Below are positions 20,854 through 33,039 of a stretch of 64,000 nucleotides of DNA, piece by piece; the first letter of the stretch is position 1, and each line of letters begins with the position of its first letter. The translations under genes and the position numbers were made by a program. The notes under the pieces were generated by a model. The model was not told the origin of the DNA, made no database searches, and saw only the letters and a program-made list of their open reading frames with translations. The stretch lies in assembly GCA_013368445.1 (NCBI GenBank), contig JAACJO010000009.1, positions 1,054,001-1,118,000 of the forward strand, written 5' to 3'. This stretch comes from Leucocoprinus leucothites (Eukaryota > Basidiomycota > Agaricomycetes > Agaricales > Agaricaceae).

Positions 20854-23800
20854 CTGCACTATTGTGAAAACCGGTTCTCCGGACTCTAATTCTGTTTTGA
20901 TTCTTTTTTGTCTAAACAATTAGCATTCTTTTTTCGTGATTATCTGGTCAGTGTGCTTCTTTCTGTACCGTAACATCACCACTGTTGTATAGTCGTTCCC
21001 TCTGCATTTTGCAATTCCTGTAGAGCCAGGCGTACGACATTAGTTTAGGGCTCCCTTTGTCGTCATATATTCCCTCTTTATACATACCCACTCTAGTGAC
21101 CAGATTTTTGGCTGATTGTTAATACTTTGAGCTACATTTCGTGAGTCAATTCTTTGGAGGTATGGACACCTTTTATGGATGTTTTTTCTCGCTGTTGTCT
21201 CGGTGAGTTGTAACTTGACAATGGAAGCTTAGGAGTCCTCGTGTTCGCATTGTCGTCGATGCCGAGAACGCATTTGGGGCTTGACATACATGTGGTGGCG
21301 TTTCATACCGCACAAAAATAGATAGTATATTGATGAGGCGCTCTTCGAAGTTCGCGAAGCCTGAGCGCTAGGTTCACATGGTACATTATTTCTATGGTGC
21401 GTGGTCCTATCAAAAACGCTAACTTGATTTGTGTGTAGTCCCACGTATGAGGGTGGATCATGGAATCTGTATTATTCTTTTCGGGACCCATAAGTACCTT
21501 CATACCTCACATATGTGGTCGTTCTTGAAAAGAAGCCAGAAAAAGAGTGGATGGCCTAACATACCCATATGCGTATGTGTACTCCAGTGTTGATGTGATA
21601 TTAATCAAATGGCACCATCGAACCTTGAAGTTCAGGAGAGAACTACTGGACGGTGTTGGGTTTTTTGAATCAAACTGTTGTCAGAGGCAGAAAGGTGGCG
21701 TTACGCCCACCAACTACTTTTGGGCGTCGAAGTTTCACCGTCAAACCCGTTATATGGTGAACACAATATAATAAATACAAGTCGCCACGACAGTCAAGCC
21801 GTATTGACAGGTCGAGTTATATTTGAAAACAAGTCATCCGACCTGCATCTTCGAATGGAACTCCATTCAGAGGAACGCACCAAGCGCTGTAGTCACTGAT
21901 GAGCCGGCCAACAAACATAGTATCCTAGTATGTCAAAGTGAGGAGAAAACGTGGATGGTGCATGTAACAAGGTCCGAACGGGCGACATACTGATAAGCCA
22001 TACTTGGTCATACCATGTGTAAACGTTTAAACAATGTGTCTGGATGTATCATTGTTGTACTTATTGCGGACTCTGTGTTCCCTCCAGCTCGTTTGCCCGA
22101 TATTTTACAAGTTTTCAGACAGTGAAATGGCGAAAGGCCTTCGACGGAGGTAGTGAGGCTTGGTATAGATCACTTCCGGGGTGGCTGGCTCCATCGAAGA
22201 CTCGACTCTAGGGAGTGGATTCATTACAGAACTGTGGTGCTATGAACTATCCCTTGTCAAGTAAATTTTTATTTAGATTTTGAGAGCTCCATGGAAGAGA
22301 GAGGAGGAAAACCGCGGCATTGTGCGGGGGATATAGAGAATCATGGTGATGGATGTAGTGTTACCACTGACACGTACATAGTGGATCCGATTCCAATGCA
22401 CTCTCAACGAGTATGGAGTGTCGTATCGACCCAAAAAGCACGAAGCCTAACGGTTGTACATCCGGAGAGTGTACGATGTACCATGAAGTTACCCCTGATC
22501 GAGCCGGAAGGGCTTATTTAATTGACGGAATCACTCAGGGGATTCATCCGAGACGTATATTTAATCCTTGAAGAGTTCGCTAGGGTTGATAGTTCGACGA
22601 CTTCGACGGCGGGTAGTTGATGAATGATTCGCGATGACACCGAGGGGCCGAAGCGAAGGTTTGAATGAGCGGTGATATCAATGATCAATCGAAAAGGGAT
22701 CGTGGACAACATTGCACTTCAGGAGATAACGGCTGATATTCCTGTACTTCGACCGATGATCATGAGATAGTGGGTGGGTATCCTGATAGATTCTTTGTGG
22801 ATCAATGACTCAACACTGTGCTGGAAGCGAATACTACATCGTCCTAGCTCGACTTAGGACCTCAGAACTCAGAACCATGGTCGTATCACATGAGAGTACC
22901 GGGCCGCCCTTATCCGTATCGTCACGTTTCTTTTGTTAATTAGCCTCCTGAACATGTACCAATTTATCCTCCTTTCCCCCATGGCTAGGACTCGGGAGAA
23001 GTCAGGACCCTCGCGCTGGACTTCTGTTCGTCTCATATAGGTCCTTCGACATGCTATCTTTGGCTTCTAGACACGATACGTCGTGAAATGTTTTTAGAAC
23101 GGCCAGTTCCTTGACGCAGTATGACTATTGGAATTTACAAAAACCTCGGATTCGCAGGTATCAATGATCTGAGTTCGCTCCCGCGTTATCTTCACAGAAG
23201 GCCCAACTTACCATTCTTTTCTCTGATCTTCTGATGGCTTTTCCATATTCCATGTCTCGCCCAACCGAGTATATGCGCCACGCACTATATGCTGCGCAGC
23301 CCTTTTCTACTTCCACGCTTTGAGCGCGCGAAGGTTTGTCCAGTAGCCAGAGTACCCGAGGCAATCTGTTTGCAAGCATTTTATGTGTTTCGGTGGCCGC
23401 GCTCAAAAGGATATATGCAAAAAAGGCTTCCAACTTGAACCGCTTTAGTTTGCGTTTGGTCTCGTTTGAGCCTAACATTGGACGGCGAGATCTAATGTAG
23501 CTGTTCAAAACTCCAGATCCCGCACTTTGTGGCTCATCCTCGACCAAGGTGAAGCGGTTCGGTTGCACTCTGTCAATCACGCCAGCAAAGTTCCTTGACC
23601 AGTTGTTTGGTTGACCGTCTATACGACCAATCGGTGAAATTTCAAGACTTGGTGATGTCTTCTCATGTGTTTGACCACTATAACACGCCTTTCAGTACTT
23701 CGACGTCCTGATCTTTCTCTCGAGCCGAATAAGCTATAAGGAATCACTGAGAAGTGTTCGCAAACGTGGGTGCCTGGGTAATCCTCGGTCATCAATATCG

Positions 23801-25333
23801 GCTAAAGTTTCCTCCCAGCATTGTTGTAGCATAAAGCGGCAACGAAGACTAGCCAACTACTCGCCGCTTTGAAGTTTGAACAGCTCTCAGCCAGAAGATG
23901 GGCCAGGTGGTGCGGGGAAATGCGAACCGGAATGACTGAATTCTTTATGTAAGTCAGCTTCCTGAATCAGATTGGGTTTTCTAACAGCGTCTCTTACAAC
24001 CCGTTGCCATCGGTGGTGCCTGGATAGATCGTCAGGCGCAGTGGTGGATGTGCCACGTTGACCTTTTGTTGGCAGCCGTCTTTCTGCTCGTTCTGAAAGC
24101 CCGACTAATCTGACTGTAGGTCCACGGTTTCCTGAGCCCAGAAATTATCCGACCAGCAGCCAAATCTCGAAGGTTCCTAGCGAATTTTCCCCGACGCCAG
24201 GATAGACCTTGTGTTCACATGAAGAAAAGTGCGGATGCAATTGTTTCTTTCGGACTGAATTGACTAGCCGTTTGTCATACTATCTTCGAGTGACGCAAGG
24301 TATGGCGTATGCACTCGTATGTACCATAACCTCACGCAGGCAGCCCTGGGAGATCGAAATCGCTGATCAGATGAAGCAAACGGACTATAGAGTAGGCCAG
24401 CTTAGTAAACCCAGCCTGACTGCCGGATGACCAAATTACACTGGCCTAGTCCACAATCCCTAGTGACGGTAGAGGAGGCAGCAACGGCTTGACCAGCGCT
24501 ACCAGCGTATTCCTGGATATTTCATTCCACAAGTAGGTCTTGGGGATGTCGCTTGGTTGAAGTTTGGGCATGAAACCCGTCGAAGTGGGTCCCTCAGGTG
24601 ACGTAGTACATAAGTGTGTAGAAACCTCATCATCTCAATGCTCCTCTGATTGAATACAGCATTTTTGGATGCTACTGGTTGTCTTTTGGTGGCCAATGTA
24701 TTGGGCTTGACAGGTAATAACAACCAAAGCGATTGCAAGCGTGTTTTTGTACTTGACATTCTCTTAGTATTCCTCCCTCAGCAACACCCCGAGTACTCTT
24801 GTTAAATAGGTGATGCTTGGGTGACACCGACCGTACCTTTATTGACACATTTTAGTGGTACATCGTTCCGAGATCAATGAGGCCTTTGGTCGTACGTGAC
24901 TTTCCGATGATAGCAACCGTCATGAGGCCCAGTACGCTGGTTTCAATTTAGTTCGTGGGCACTTGTCACTAAGCTATTGAATGCTCCTCGGTTCGCTATC
25001 GTTCCTGGTGTGTACGGAGCATCGTGGGTTTGCGAGTGACTTCAGATCCTCAATGCATTGCCGCCTGTTCAACGAATTAACCCAACCCCTTATCACATTG
25101 GTCATATGAAGTGATGCTCTTTGATACCAACATCCTCTTCCAAACCGATGGGGTATGGTTCTACGAATACCGGGCAATATATCTCGGCATGGCGATCAAT
25201 TAACGCAATTGAGTCCAACAGGGGTACTAGGTGTTGGATGGTAATAAATTTTTATAAACCTGGGCGCTCGGCGGAGCAGTAAGCCACTCCCATAAAAGTA
25301 TCTTGGTTCTCGACACTGCTCACCTGCGCTGCC
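20854..25333. other. gene-free stretch of 4.5 kb
   Basis: I find no gene here. Short open frames occur, the longest on the minus strand at 23161-23580 (139 codons), but none shows a domain, plausible introns or family likeness. No LTRs, terminal repeats or tandem repeats stand out. It may contain old transposon remains that I cannot recognise. Confidence 0.4.
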
Positions 25334-26707
25334 ATGTCTTCTACTGGTAATGAGCCTCACGACAACTCACCGAGTAGGCTGGCGTTCAACAACCCTCCAG
25401 TTGTGTTTATCTCCGCATACATGGTACGGCCCAGGACTTTTTAGCAATAAACTGATTTATGAACGATTTGTTTCTAGTTTGAAGTCTTTCTCTATGGTGT
25501 GTCCTCAGCAAGCAGCGAGTTCTTGGCTCGTGAAGCCTATATCTATCATGATAGGTATCAACTTTTTGGTCTTCTGCGCAGTTGTATTCGTGCTGGTGAA
25601 CAGATGCAAAGGCTTTGCAAGATGGCCACTTCTCTCCTCAGCTGTATTAATGTTTACCCTATCAACAGCCAGCATCGTCATGAGCTTATGGATACTGTTT
25701 GGATCCGTGATCCCTGGCCAACCGTTGTTAGATAGCATGTCCAAGGCTAGGCTTAGTTTCTATCTCATCAATAAGTAGGTGGACTCTCCAAGCAATGATT
25801 ACCGTCTCATCAGGATTACTTCGATAGCATGATTGCGGACGCACTGCTCGTGAGTCTTACCAGGTGTAATACAATACCTCCTTTGACGATAACCTGTTCA
25901 GATCTATCGATGCTATGTTGTCTGGTCTCGCTCTTTCCCGATCATCATTCTACCGTGTATGTTCCTGGTGGCATCTACCGGTGAATTTCTCTATATGTGA
26001 CCGGGTTAATCCATCATGAGACTGAAGCATCAAACAGCCTGCGTTCTATTTTATTTAACGAGTGCAGTTCAGGGTGACTTCAGGCGTGGAAGATATGTGT
26101 ATATGTGGTTGACTCTTGCGTTCAATATATCTATGACTACACTAATTGGTAAGTCACACAACAGATTCCCGAATGCCGTATCTGGCTGAGACGACCTTGC
26201 TAGCCACTCGCATATGGTGGATGGCCCGCAGATTTGGCAAAGTGCTGGGGTCAACTCTCGCGCGGAGGTATTACTCGGCTATGGTGATTATGTATGTGTC
26301 TCTAAAACTTAGGTTGCCAAGTTCTAAGGCCAGAGCACTCTATTTGACAGAATTGAATCAGGATCTATATATTCCCTCTATGTTCTGGCCGACCAGGTCC
26401 TGAAAATCATGGTGAGTAACTCAGCTGCTTTCGCTGATGTCGCGACATAAGCAGCTCTGCACGTTCTAGTGGGACCAAAAATTTCTTCTGCTAGATGCTG
26501 GGGCTTCCCAGATTGTGGTTAGTGATGTTCCAGCTGGATATTTCTATCACATTTACTGAAGGACGCTCGATGAAGACTATTGCACCGGCTCTGATCATTG
26601 TGCTTGTCGGGCTTGATCGTCAGGCACGGGATGTTGAGAGCGCGATCGAGATAAGTCGAGATATTTCAGTGCCTGTTTTTTCTACAGTTCAATCTCATCA
26701 AGTTTGA
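25334..26707 (+). CDS. multi-pass membrane protein, paralog C
   Basis: Ten exons: 25334-25423, 25478-25496, 25555-25774, 25828-25849, 25902-25980, 26038-26148, 26204-26291, 26351-26411, 26470-26517 and 26576-26707. They total 870 nt, 289 residues. Exons 2 to 9 have the same lengths as in paralog B, yet the protein is the most divergent in the group, for example GINFLVFCAVVFVLVNR in the first span and SQIV for TQVV in exon 9. The TRIWWMARRFGK loop and the GLDRQARDVES tail remain. It has no intact P450 beside it, only a P450 pseudogene on the opposite strand 130 bp downstream. Function is unknown. Confidence 0.82.
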
Positions 26708-26839
26708 GCCATATTTTAGAAGGTTGTGATTCAAGGTCTTTGTGAGTTAGGAATGCAAGTACATGTGAGAACTAAGGATCAGGTAGCGGCCCAGAGAGGC
26801 TTATCCACGACGCATTCTGACTGGGTCCTCGGCACCATC

Positions 26840-27966
26840 AGTTCCCGGCCCTGTCGCAGCTCTTGACGCAATTATTTCCTAGGGTGTTACAAAGGCTTTA
26901 ATGAATAGATTTGAAGGATGATCGGTGAATGGGAGTGGGCTGGTAGAGGGAGTTTTGCAGAATAATGCAGCTTGCAACAAGCGAATGAACGTCACTCTGG
27001 CTGGAAAAGAAATTAAGTGGCAGAACCGAGGGTGAACCGGGCTACCGAATCCTATGCAGAAATGTGAGGCACTTCAGAGTGATGTTAAGTGCGGATGGAC
27101 TTGAAATTTGATTGGATTTCCCTCAGAAAGGTGAGCCCCAGCTCTCTTGAATATTTCCTGCGTATGCCTCTCGAAGTTATCGAAGTTCGAAGAATGGCGA
27201 TGCAAACTGCACTTGACCGATGAAACTTGGAGAAAAACTGGTCAGATGTATATCCACTCATGAAATCACCAAAAAGAATTCTCTTCCACTTCTCTTCCCC
27301 GCCAAGGCTCACTCAGAAGAAAGGGCACTAAAACAAACGCACCGTCGGAGTTGAACACATCAGTTCCCGACAGCGACATCATTTGCGAGCGGGAATTTGG
27401 GCCTGTCACTGGTGGCTACAACGTTTGAGGTCATAAGAAACAGCCTTATCATTTACGAAAACGGACAGGTCCTGTGACAAGGATGTTTCTGATATGTTCC
27501 GCCCGTCGTGAAATTTGCGACTCGCAGGTTCATCCATTGCCAATACTAAACCTAAAAGCCAAGGTATTGTACCTTTTTCTTGGTTTTCGAACGTTTCGCC
27601 CAGAGCCGCTATAGTCACGCGGCCGCATTTTAAAATCAAGAGATCACCCACAAGGGTAGCCATCCTCGATTCATGAAGAAGAGACTTCTCCGACTTAAAA
27701 CGGTTCTCTTCCACATGGGATGTAAGAACTGTACCGTGAGCTCGAGCCGCCCTAGAGTTTGGATACTCACCGATCCAAGGCTGTGACAAGATATACCCAA
27801 GCCTTAACCCAAGACTCAAGCTTTCAAGGAATACCCATCTTGAGAAAATTTGCCTCAGAAGGTAGGTGCAACCGATTGTCAAGATGAGATAGATCGCCGC
27901 ACATGGAAGGAGAAAGATGACCACAGAAAGGGTAACTAAGTCGATACCAGATGTGAGCAACATCAC
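26840..27966 (-). pseudogene. decayed cytochrome P450, CYP63-like, lacking its C-terminal half
   Basis: The minus strand from 27966 starts like the intact P450s here: a membrane anchor (LLPCAAIYLILT), then [34 protein letters not shown]. Further fragments in family order can be read: a GETFENQEK piece, QMMSLSGTDVFNSDG (about 27360), [16 protein letters not shown] (about 27160), RFTLGSAT followed by a stop (about 27040), and HPSNLFIKAF followed by a stop (about 26900). The pieces lie in different frames and several splice sites are lost. The part holding the I helix, ExxR and heme-binding cysteine is missing. It cannot encode an active enzyme. Confidence 0.8.
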
Positions 27967-29142
27967 GAACGAAGCTTTTGAACCCGAAAAGCCGAGAGAT
28001 TGGCTCAGATAGAATAAAACAAGTGTTGCAAAACGTTGCTCCTAGGCCCGTACGCTGGGCTTGGTTTGTGTCCATGGCTTAACAAAGAAGTGCGCGTAGT
28101 TCAGTTTGGAATTATGGTTCCGAAAACTGTTGTTGACGCTCTTGCTATCGAAGTCCTCATCTCGATCGCTACCTATCTCTATAGGGTCATGAGTAAGCCC
28201 GAAATCTTCAGTAGCAAGCAAGCCGAACACCTCGGATATGACGATGAGCACTGGGCACCCGTGATTACCATTAGCCAAAGGTGAGCAACAATGTACTCAC
28301 CAGATACCTTAACGGAAACCTGAGCTGTACGGTCTAGACTCTAGCGAAGTAATTGTTCCAGTCTGTTGCTTATCTCATGACAACAGGTTACTACCTTGGC
28401 GACATGTCATAAATGGATAGTCAATGACGGAGACACGGAGACCATTAAGCTTCAGAGATATCTACATGGGATTGGTTGGCATTGAATCTGAAGAGTAAGC
28501 GAGAGAAAGGTCAATATCAATGTTGACGTTTTTTCTCACGCGCGCCAATTCTCCGGAGGTTCAAGCCGGATTCAGGCTCTGGATTTCAGCATTAAGTGAC
28601 ATGATGAGAGCGGCTAAGAAAGGGCTGACGGTAACGATCGTACCATGTGCGCGCCCTCAGTGTATTTGGAGATCGGAATGCACGGCAATCTAGTGATTGT
28701 ACCTTATCATTTCCCAAGAGAGCCTTATGCTCTATGGGCAGTCACAAGGTTGAAATGGCGAGGAAGGGCGCATGACAACTGGTTGTAGGTCAAAGCATAT
28801 ATTGGGATATCTAACTGATCACAAATACGAATTATCTGGTGTAAAAAGGCCAACGTTCATGTATGTACGACTCGGGGCACGACCCGGGCGAAGACAGCCT
28901 CGCGGGGTCTGTGCCGTAGGTCGAGAGCACTGGAGCAGTTACTAATATAAGGTAAGGCACGAGCCGCAACGTGGTAGGGCAATGCGCACGAGCGACAGGG
29001 CAAACCGAGGAAAAGTGGATTGAGATCTGTCGAGGGAGAACGACTCACCGAGACAAGTACGGCGTAGGAATTGGGGAGGCAACGTGTCGTATTGAGCCAA
29101 ACGGCGTCGCTCTCAAGGTAGCTAGAGAGAAAATGTTAGGTA

Positions 29143-29233
29143 GCCCGCGCCTGAAGATTTTCTTTTTTGTTATTCAGATTTTCTTTTTTGTTATTCAGAT
29201 TTTCTTTTTTTTTTTCTTTATGCAGGCGCGGGC
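29143..29233. repeat. inverted repeat enclosing a 21-bp T-rich tandem repeat
   Basis: GCCCGCGCCTG (29143-29153) and CAGGCGCGGGC (29223-29233) are perfect 11-bp complements. Between them, 29156-29220 holds three copies of a 21-bp unit, gattttcttttttgttattca, the last one degraded into a T run. The whole could fold as a GC-clamped stem with a long loop. Confidence 0.8.
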
Positions 29234-29327
29234 GAAATGTTGAATACATATATCCCCCTCTCGAGTCGGATGACGGTGAGCGGGGATACACCTGACACGA
29301 GCCAGTCAAGCAAGAGGCCCAACTCAA

Positions 29328-29765
29328 GCCAAACTGGCATTTCCAAATAGGAAGCGGCGAGTCAGAACGTTACCAAGGCTCACGACAGGATTTTTGGGAT
29401 GCTGCCTCCCAGCATCACACTCCAACTCAAGCCACGCATTTCTACTTGGAAGAGGCAAGTCGAGGAGTGCTGGGTGCATACGTCATACGCTCCTACCGAC
29501 GGCGTCCCCTGGAGAGACTCCTGACTCAAAGCCAAACGTTTCCAGATGGAAGAGGCGAGTTGGGACGACCGGAGTACAATACGTCGTGTTGGAACAGAGC
29601 ACGGGTCAGTGGCCGGACTCAAGCCCAACAATTTCCAAATAGGAAGGGACGAGTCCAACATGACCAAAGATAGAGAGGAAGGGGGGAAGAATCATCGCGA
29701 CAAATAGTCACTTGGAGGGGAACCTCAACTACGAGCCAAACATTTCTGAATGGAAGAGGCGAGTC
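29328..29765. repeat. five degenerate 31-36 bp units spaced about 100 bp
   Basis: Units lie at 29328-29363, 29431-29461, 29531-29561, 29623-29655 and 29735-29765. The consensus core is GCCAAACATTTCCAAATGG followed by AAGAGGCGAGTC. Each is preceded by ACTCAA or similar, so unit ends (GACTC...GCC and GGCGAGTC) can pair as a hairpin. Start-to-start distances are 103, 100, 92 and 112 bp. The DNA between units is largely different. Confidence 0.65.
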
Positions 29766-32700
29766 GAACCACAAGTGAGCCCATCTACCAGCGGAAGAGA
29801 AAAGGACATTTGGCCAGAGGCTGGAGCCAAGAGAGGCCGGACTCGTTCAGGGACCGAGCACGTGGCTGACGCTAAGGTCAGTTATGTGTCAGTGTATAGA
29901 TGACAGGGGAAGTAAAGCAGGACATACTCCACAGTAGTGGTCGTCTAACTAGCAATGCCCCAAGCAATATGCCGCATTAATTTGTTCCTACTGATACCAG
30001 CGGGTGAGCCAGTGCGTAGTCAGGCTGGAAAATGGGGCGTCAGATTGTTAGTAAGGAAGTCTGTTTACGGATGTATGAAAACATACGCATTGTCAGTAAG
30101 ACGTTTCGTGCCACGGCACCACACATTACTCAATGAGACAGCGATGTATGACTCGGTCAAACCATTCCCCAGAGTGCCAGCGTGTAGGCTGCAACACTCC
30201 TAGGAGAGGCGAGTAAGCTTGGGTGGGCGTGGGCCTGCGTCTACATGTGTGGCGTTAGCAGTCAGCCGAAGCTCGGGAGAGAGAACATGCCTCTGCGCTC
30301 TTCTACGAGGGGAACGAGTACTGTGAAGGGTGGTCAGTAATGTCTGGTGCCACTGAGAATAGTAGAGACTCACCTTTTCCAAGATGCCAGTGGGTCGAAG
30401 ACGTTCATATCATCCAACCGATGTTATGTCGGGCCCATATTGTGGGACAGGGAGATGAGCAAACTGAGCGTCAAGAGTGACATCACGTCCACGAGCAGCA
30501 TAACGGGTATCGAGTAATCTGGAGCTGAGGTGGAAATGGTCAAGAGGTAAGAGGCAATGAGGCTCATCTGGGGAGGAGGACAGGTTTAAATATCTTTTCT
30601 CCAGCCCCATTTTGGACGTAGAGCACGGACTAAGTACGCAAAAATGGGTTGGCGCGTTTTCTGACTTATGAGTGCGATGTAGCCCTGGATCAGGTGCCAA
30701 CTAGAAGAATGTGTCGTGGGAGTAACATGACCACGTCCCAAGTCGCCTCTTCCGACATAAAAAACGCGATATCTCCTAGCCTAGATCTCGTATCGGCTTG
30801 AAATTTGAACACAACGTCCGCAAGGTTGTTGCATATATTATATGGGGAGGGGACGGCTTGGCGACGAGACGTTCACCTGTGGTGGACCGATCTAAGGGGA
30901 AGCGCCCAAGGGACACGCAATATTTCGATAGTGGATCTTTGCTTGACTTCGTGGCATGTTTCGCGACTAATGAGGTAATGCCATGCGCTTTGGTCGGCCA
31001 AGTAGCACATTTCTGGTGGATGACGCACTGGTGCTGACGTGTAGAGGGGATTTAGGTGGAGGATCGACTCTCGAACTAGACGCGATGTTGGCCCCGACCT
31101 CCCCAGAGTCAGAGAGGTAAGGGTCCCCTACGTTGAGCACAGCTGCCGGAGGGTGAGGGGGTATCGACGGGAGGTTGCTGGGCGTCGCGGTCCTGTGGTA
31201 GCCTCATCGGTTTCGAGTATTTCTTTCAATGGAACCAATTTCTCTCCACACGTAAGGGGCTTATGTTAGGAACATTGACAAGATATTGCAGCAAGAACCA
31301 GGGCATTTGATTGCCGAATCGAACTAGATTTGGTGACCCGGTTAATTAAGTTGATCGTCCCAAGGCAGGGATATTGTGGTGGACCCACAAAACAGTGCTA
31401 GTTCCCATATGGCTGGAATTGGTAAGCGGATGACAAGCATGCATCACACATAGAGAGGTGAATAGTGCAGCATCGCGCTGCCGAGGATGGTGAGTTGGAT
31501 TGAGCCGCGAGGCAGTGGGATTTTCAGTCCCAAGAGAACTTGCAGCCTCTTCGGTGATTCTGTTTTCCGCAGCCAGCCTTATTCAGGGGGGAACCATGCC
31601 CGTGCGTTCATTGGAAGAGTTATGTGCAAGCTCTGAACCAAGAATTCCAGAGTCATCGAACAATTGAACAGGCTCCCAGCGTCACGTCTGCGCGCCAAAG
31701 TACGATAGGAAGTATTTTCCAGGGAAGCCTGGCAACCAGGTCCTTTGACTCCTTGGAGGAGAAATGAAGTCGACGTGAGCATAGATACAAAATGACAGGT
31801 GAATGACACTTACTCAGTACCAGGTGCCAGGGGGTGAGGTGTTGTACGGGTAGGGCTACGAGCTGACCGAGCCCGAGAAAACGTTTCCGCAGGAAAGCGA
31901 GGACCATGGTCCAGGCGTCACAGCTGTCCCAACCTCAGGCTAGTCTTTAACAAATTCGATGGCCTGACGTTGAGACCATGGTACACCCCTCAAAGCCGAG
32001 TCACTTCTCCGTTGCGAATTCCCCGATTCCGGGAATGGTGGGGGACCTTGGAATGATTGACATGATACTCAAACTTCAGCTTCATTCGAGCTATAGCATA
32101 TAGTTTGTGGTGCCTAGCAGAAAGGTATTCAAGATGTAGGAGGGAAGAAGTAACATGATATGAGCCGCTCGGCGACAATAATAGACGAAGGGCAAGTGTG
32201 ATGTTGATTCGCACAAACAACTCGGCTCAAGTCCCTCAGATCAATCGGCCGAACTCTCCTTCTCCATAGTTAGATCACTGGCATGGCTGAGCACTTGTCA
32301 TTTGTGCTCTGAACTCAAACCTCGGCTGGAGACCTCAATGCTCGTTGAAAAGGCTTTTGAACTCACTTGATTTCCTTCGAAACTTGTCCTAAAGGTTACG
32401 GATAGATGCGGACCATACACCTTTGAGGGCGTGATAAACAGCCATTGTGGTTTCCTCTTGTTCCCCAAGACACTCGTTACTGGATGGACTAGATATCTCA
32501 GCCCACCCAATTCTCTCCAATCATCACCCCCCTGGTGACAAGCGTTTCAGTTGCGAAGGCCAAATCACATCCATTCTTCTCGTCAATCTCGATTCACTGT
32601 AGTTTGTCACGAAATTCAAACTGAGTCCTACTCGTCAACAATAAGAAACATACCGGCCAAACCACGCGACAATGGGGCAGACACATTGTATGTATCCCAT

Positions 32701-33039
32701 CGGTCATCATCATCTTGTGGACAACAGTGATGACCCTATTTTCAAAGTCCGCGACCCATAGTTATGACAACTTTGTCGCGCTTGGATAGCCGACCAAAAC
32801 ACTCCTTTGTATACTCGCAATAACCCAGATGAGCAATCTCAGTGGTAATGTATCGTATCCAAGATCATCCCATGTCTTCACAATCGTCTGCCGACTGCAA
32901 GCCCCATCACGAATACACAATTTCAAAAAATACGAATAAATTGAGTTAGGATGAGATACAGTTTCAAGGTCGGAGCTACAGCAACAGATACAACCACAAA
33001 ACTCGGATAATACACATCGTACTTGCCCTTCACCATATT

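Larger units (their letters stand above)
27967..33039. other. gene-free stretch of 5 kb with unusual repeats
   Basis: No gene is supported on either strand. The stretch holds a T-rich tandem repeat inside an inverted repeat (29143-29233) and five hairpin-like repeat units at about 100-bp spacing (29328-29765), listed separately. The remainder shows only short open frames without family likeness. It may be a graveyard of old mobile elements. Confidence 0.45.

Noticed and set aside
23161..23580. 139-codon minus-strand open frame
   Set aside because: No signal, domain or family likeness, no supporting splice sites, and it stands alone in a gene-free stretch.
29328..29765. Regularly spaced repeats that look CRISPR-like
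   Set aside because: The host is clearly eukaryotic, the units are degenerate, spacing is about 100 bp, and no cas genes exist here.
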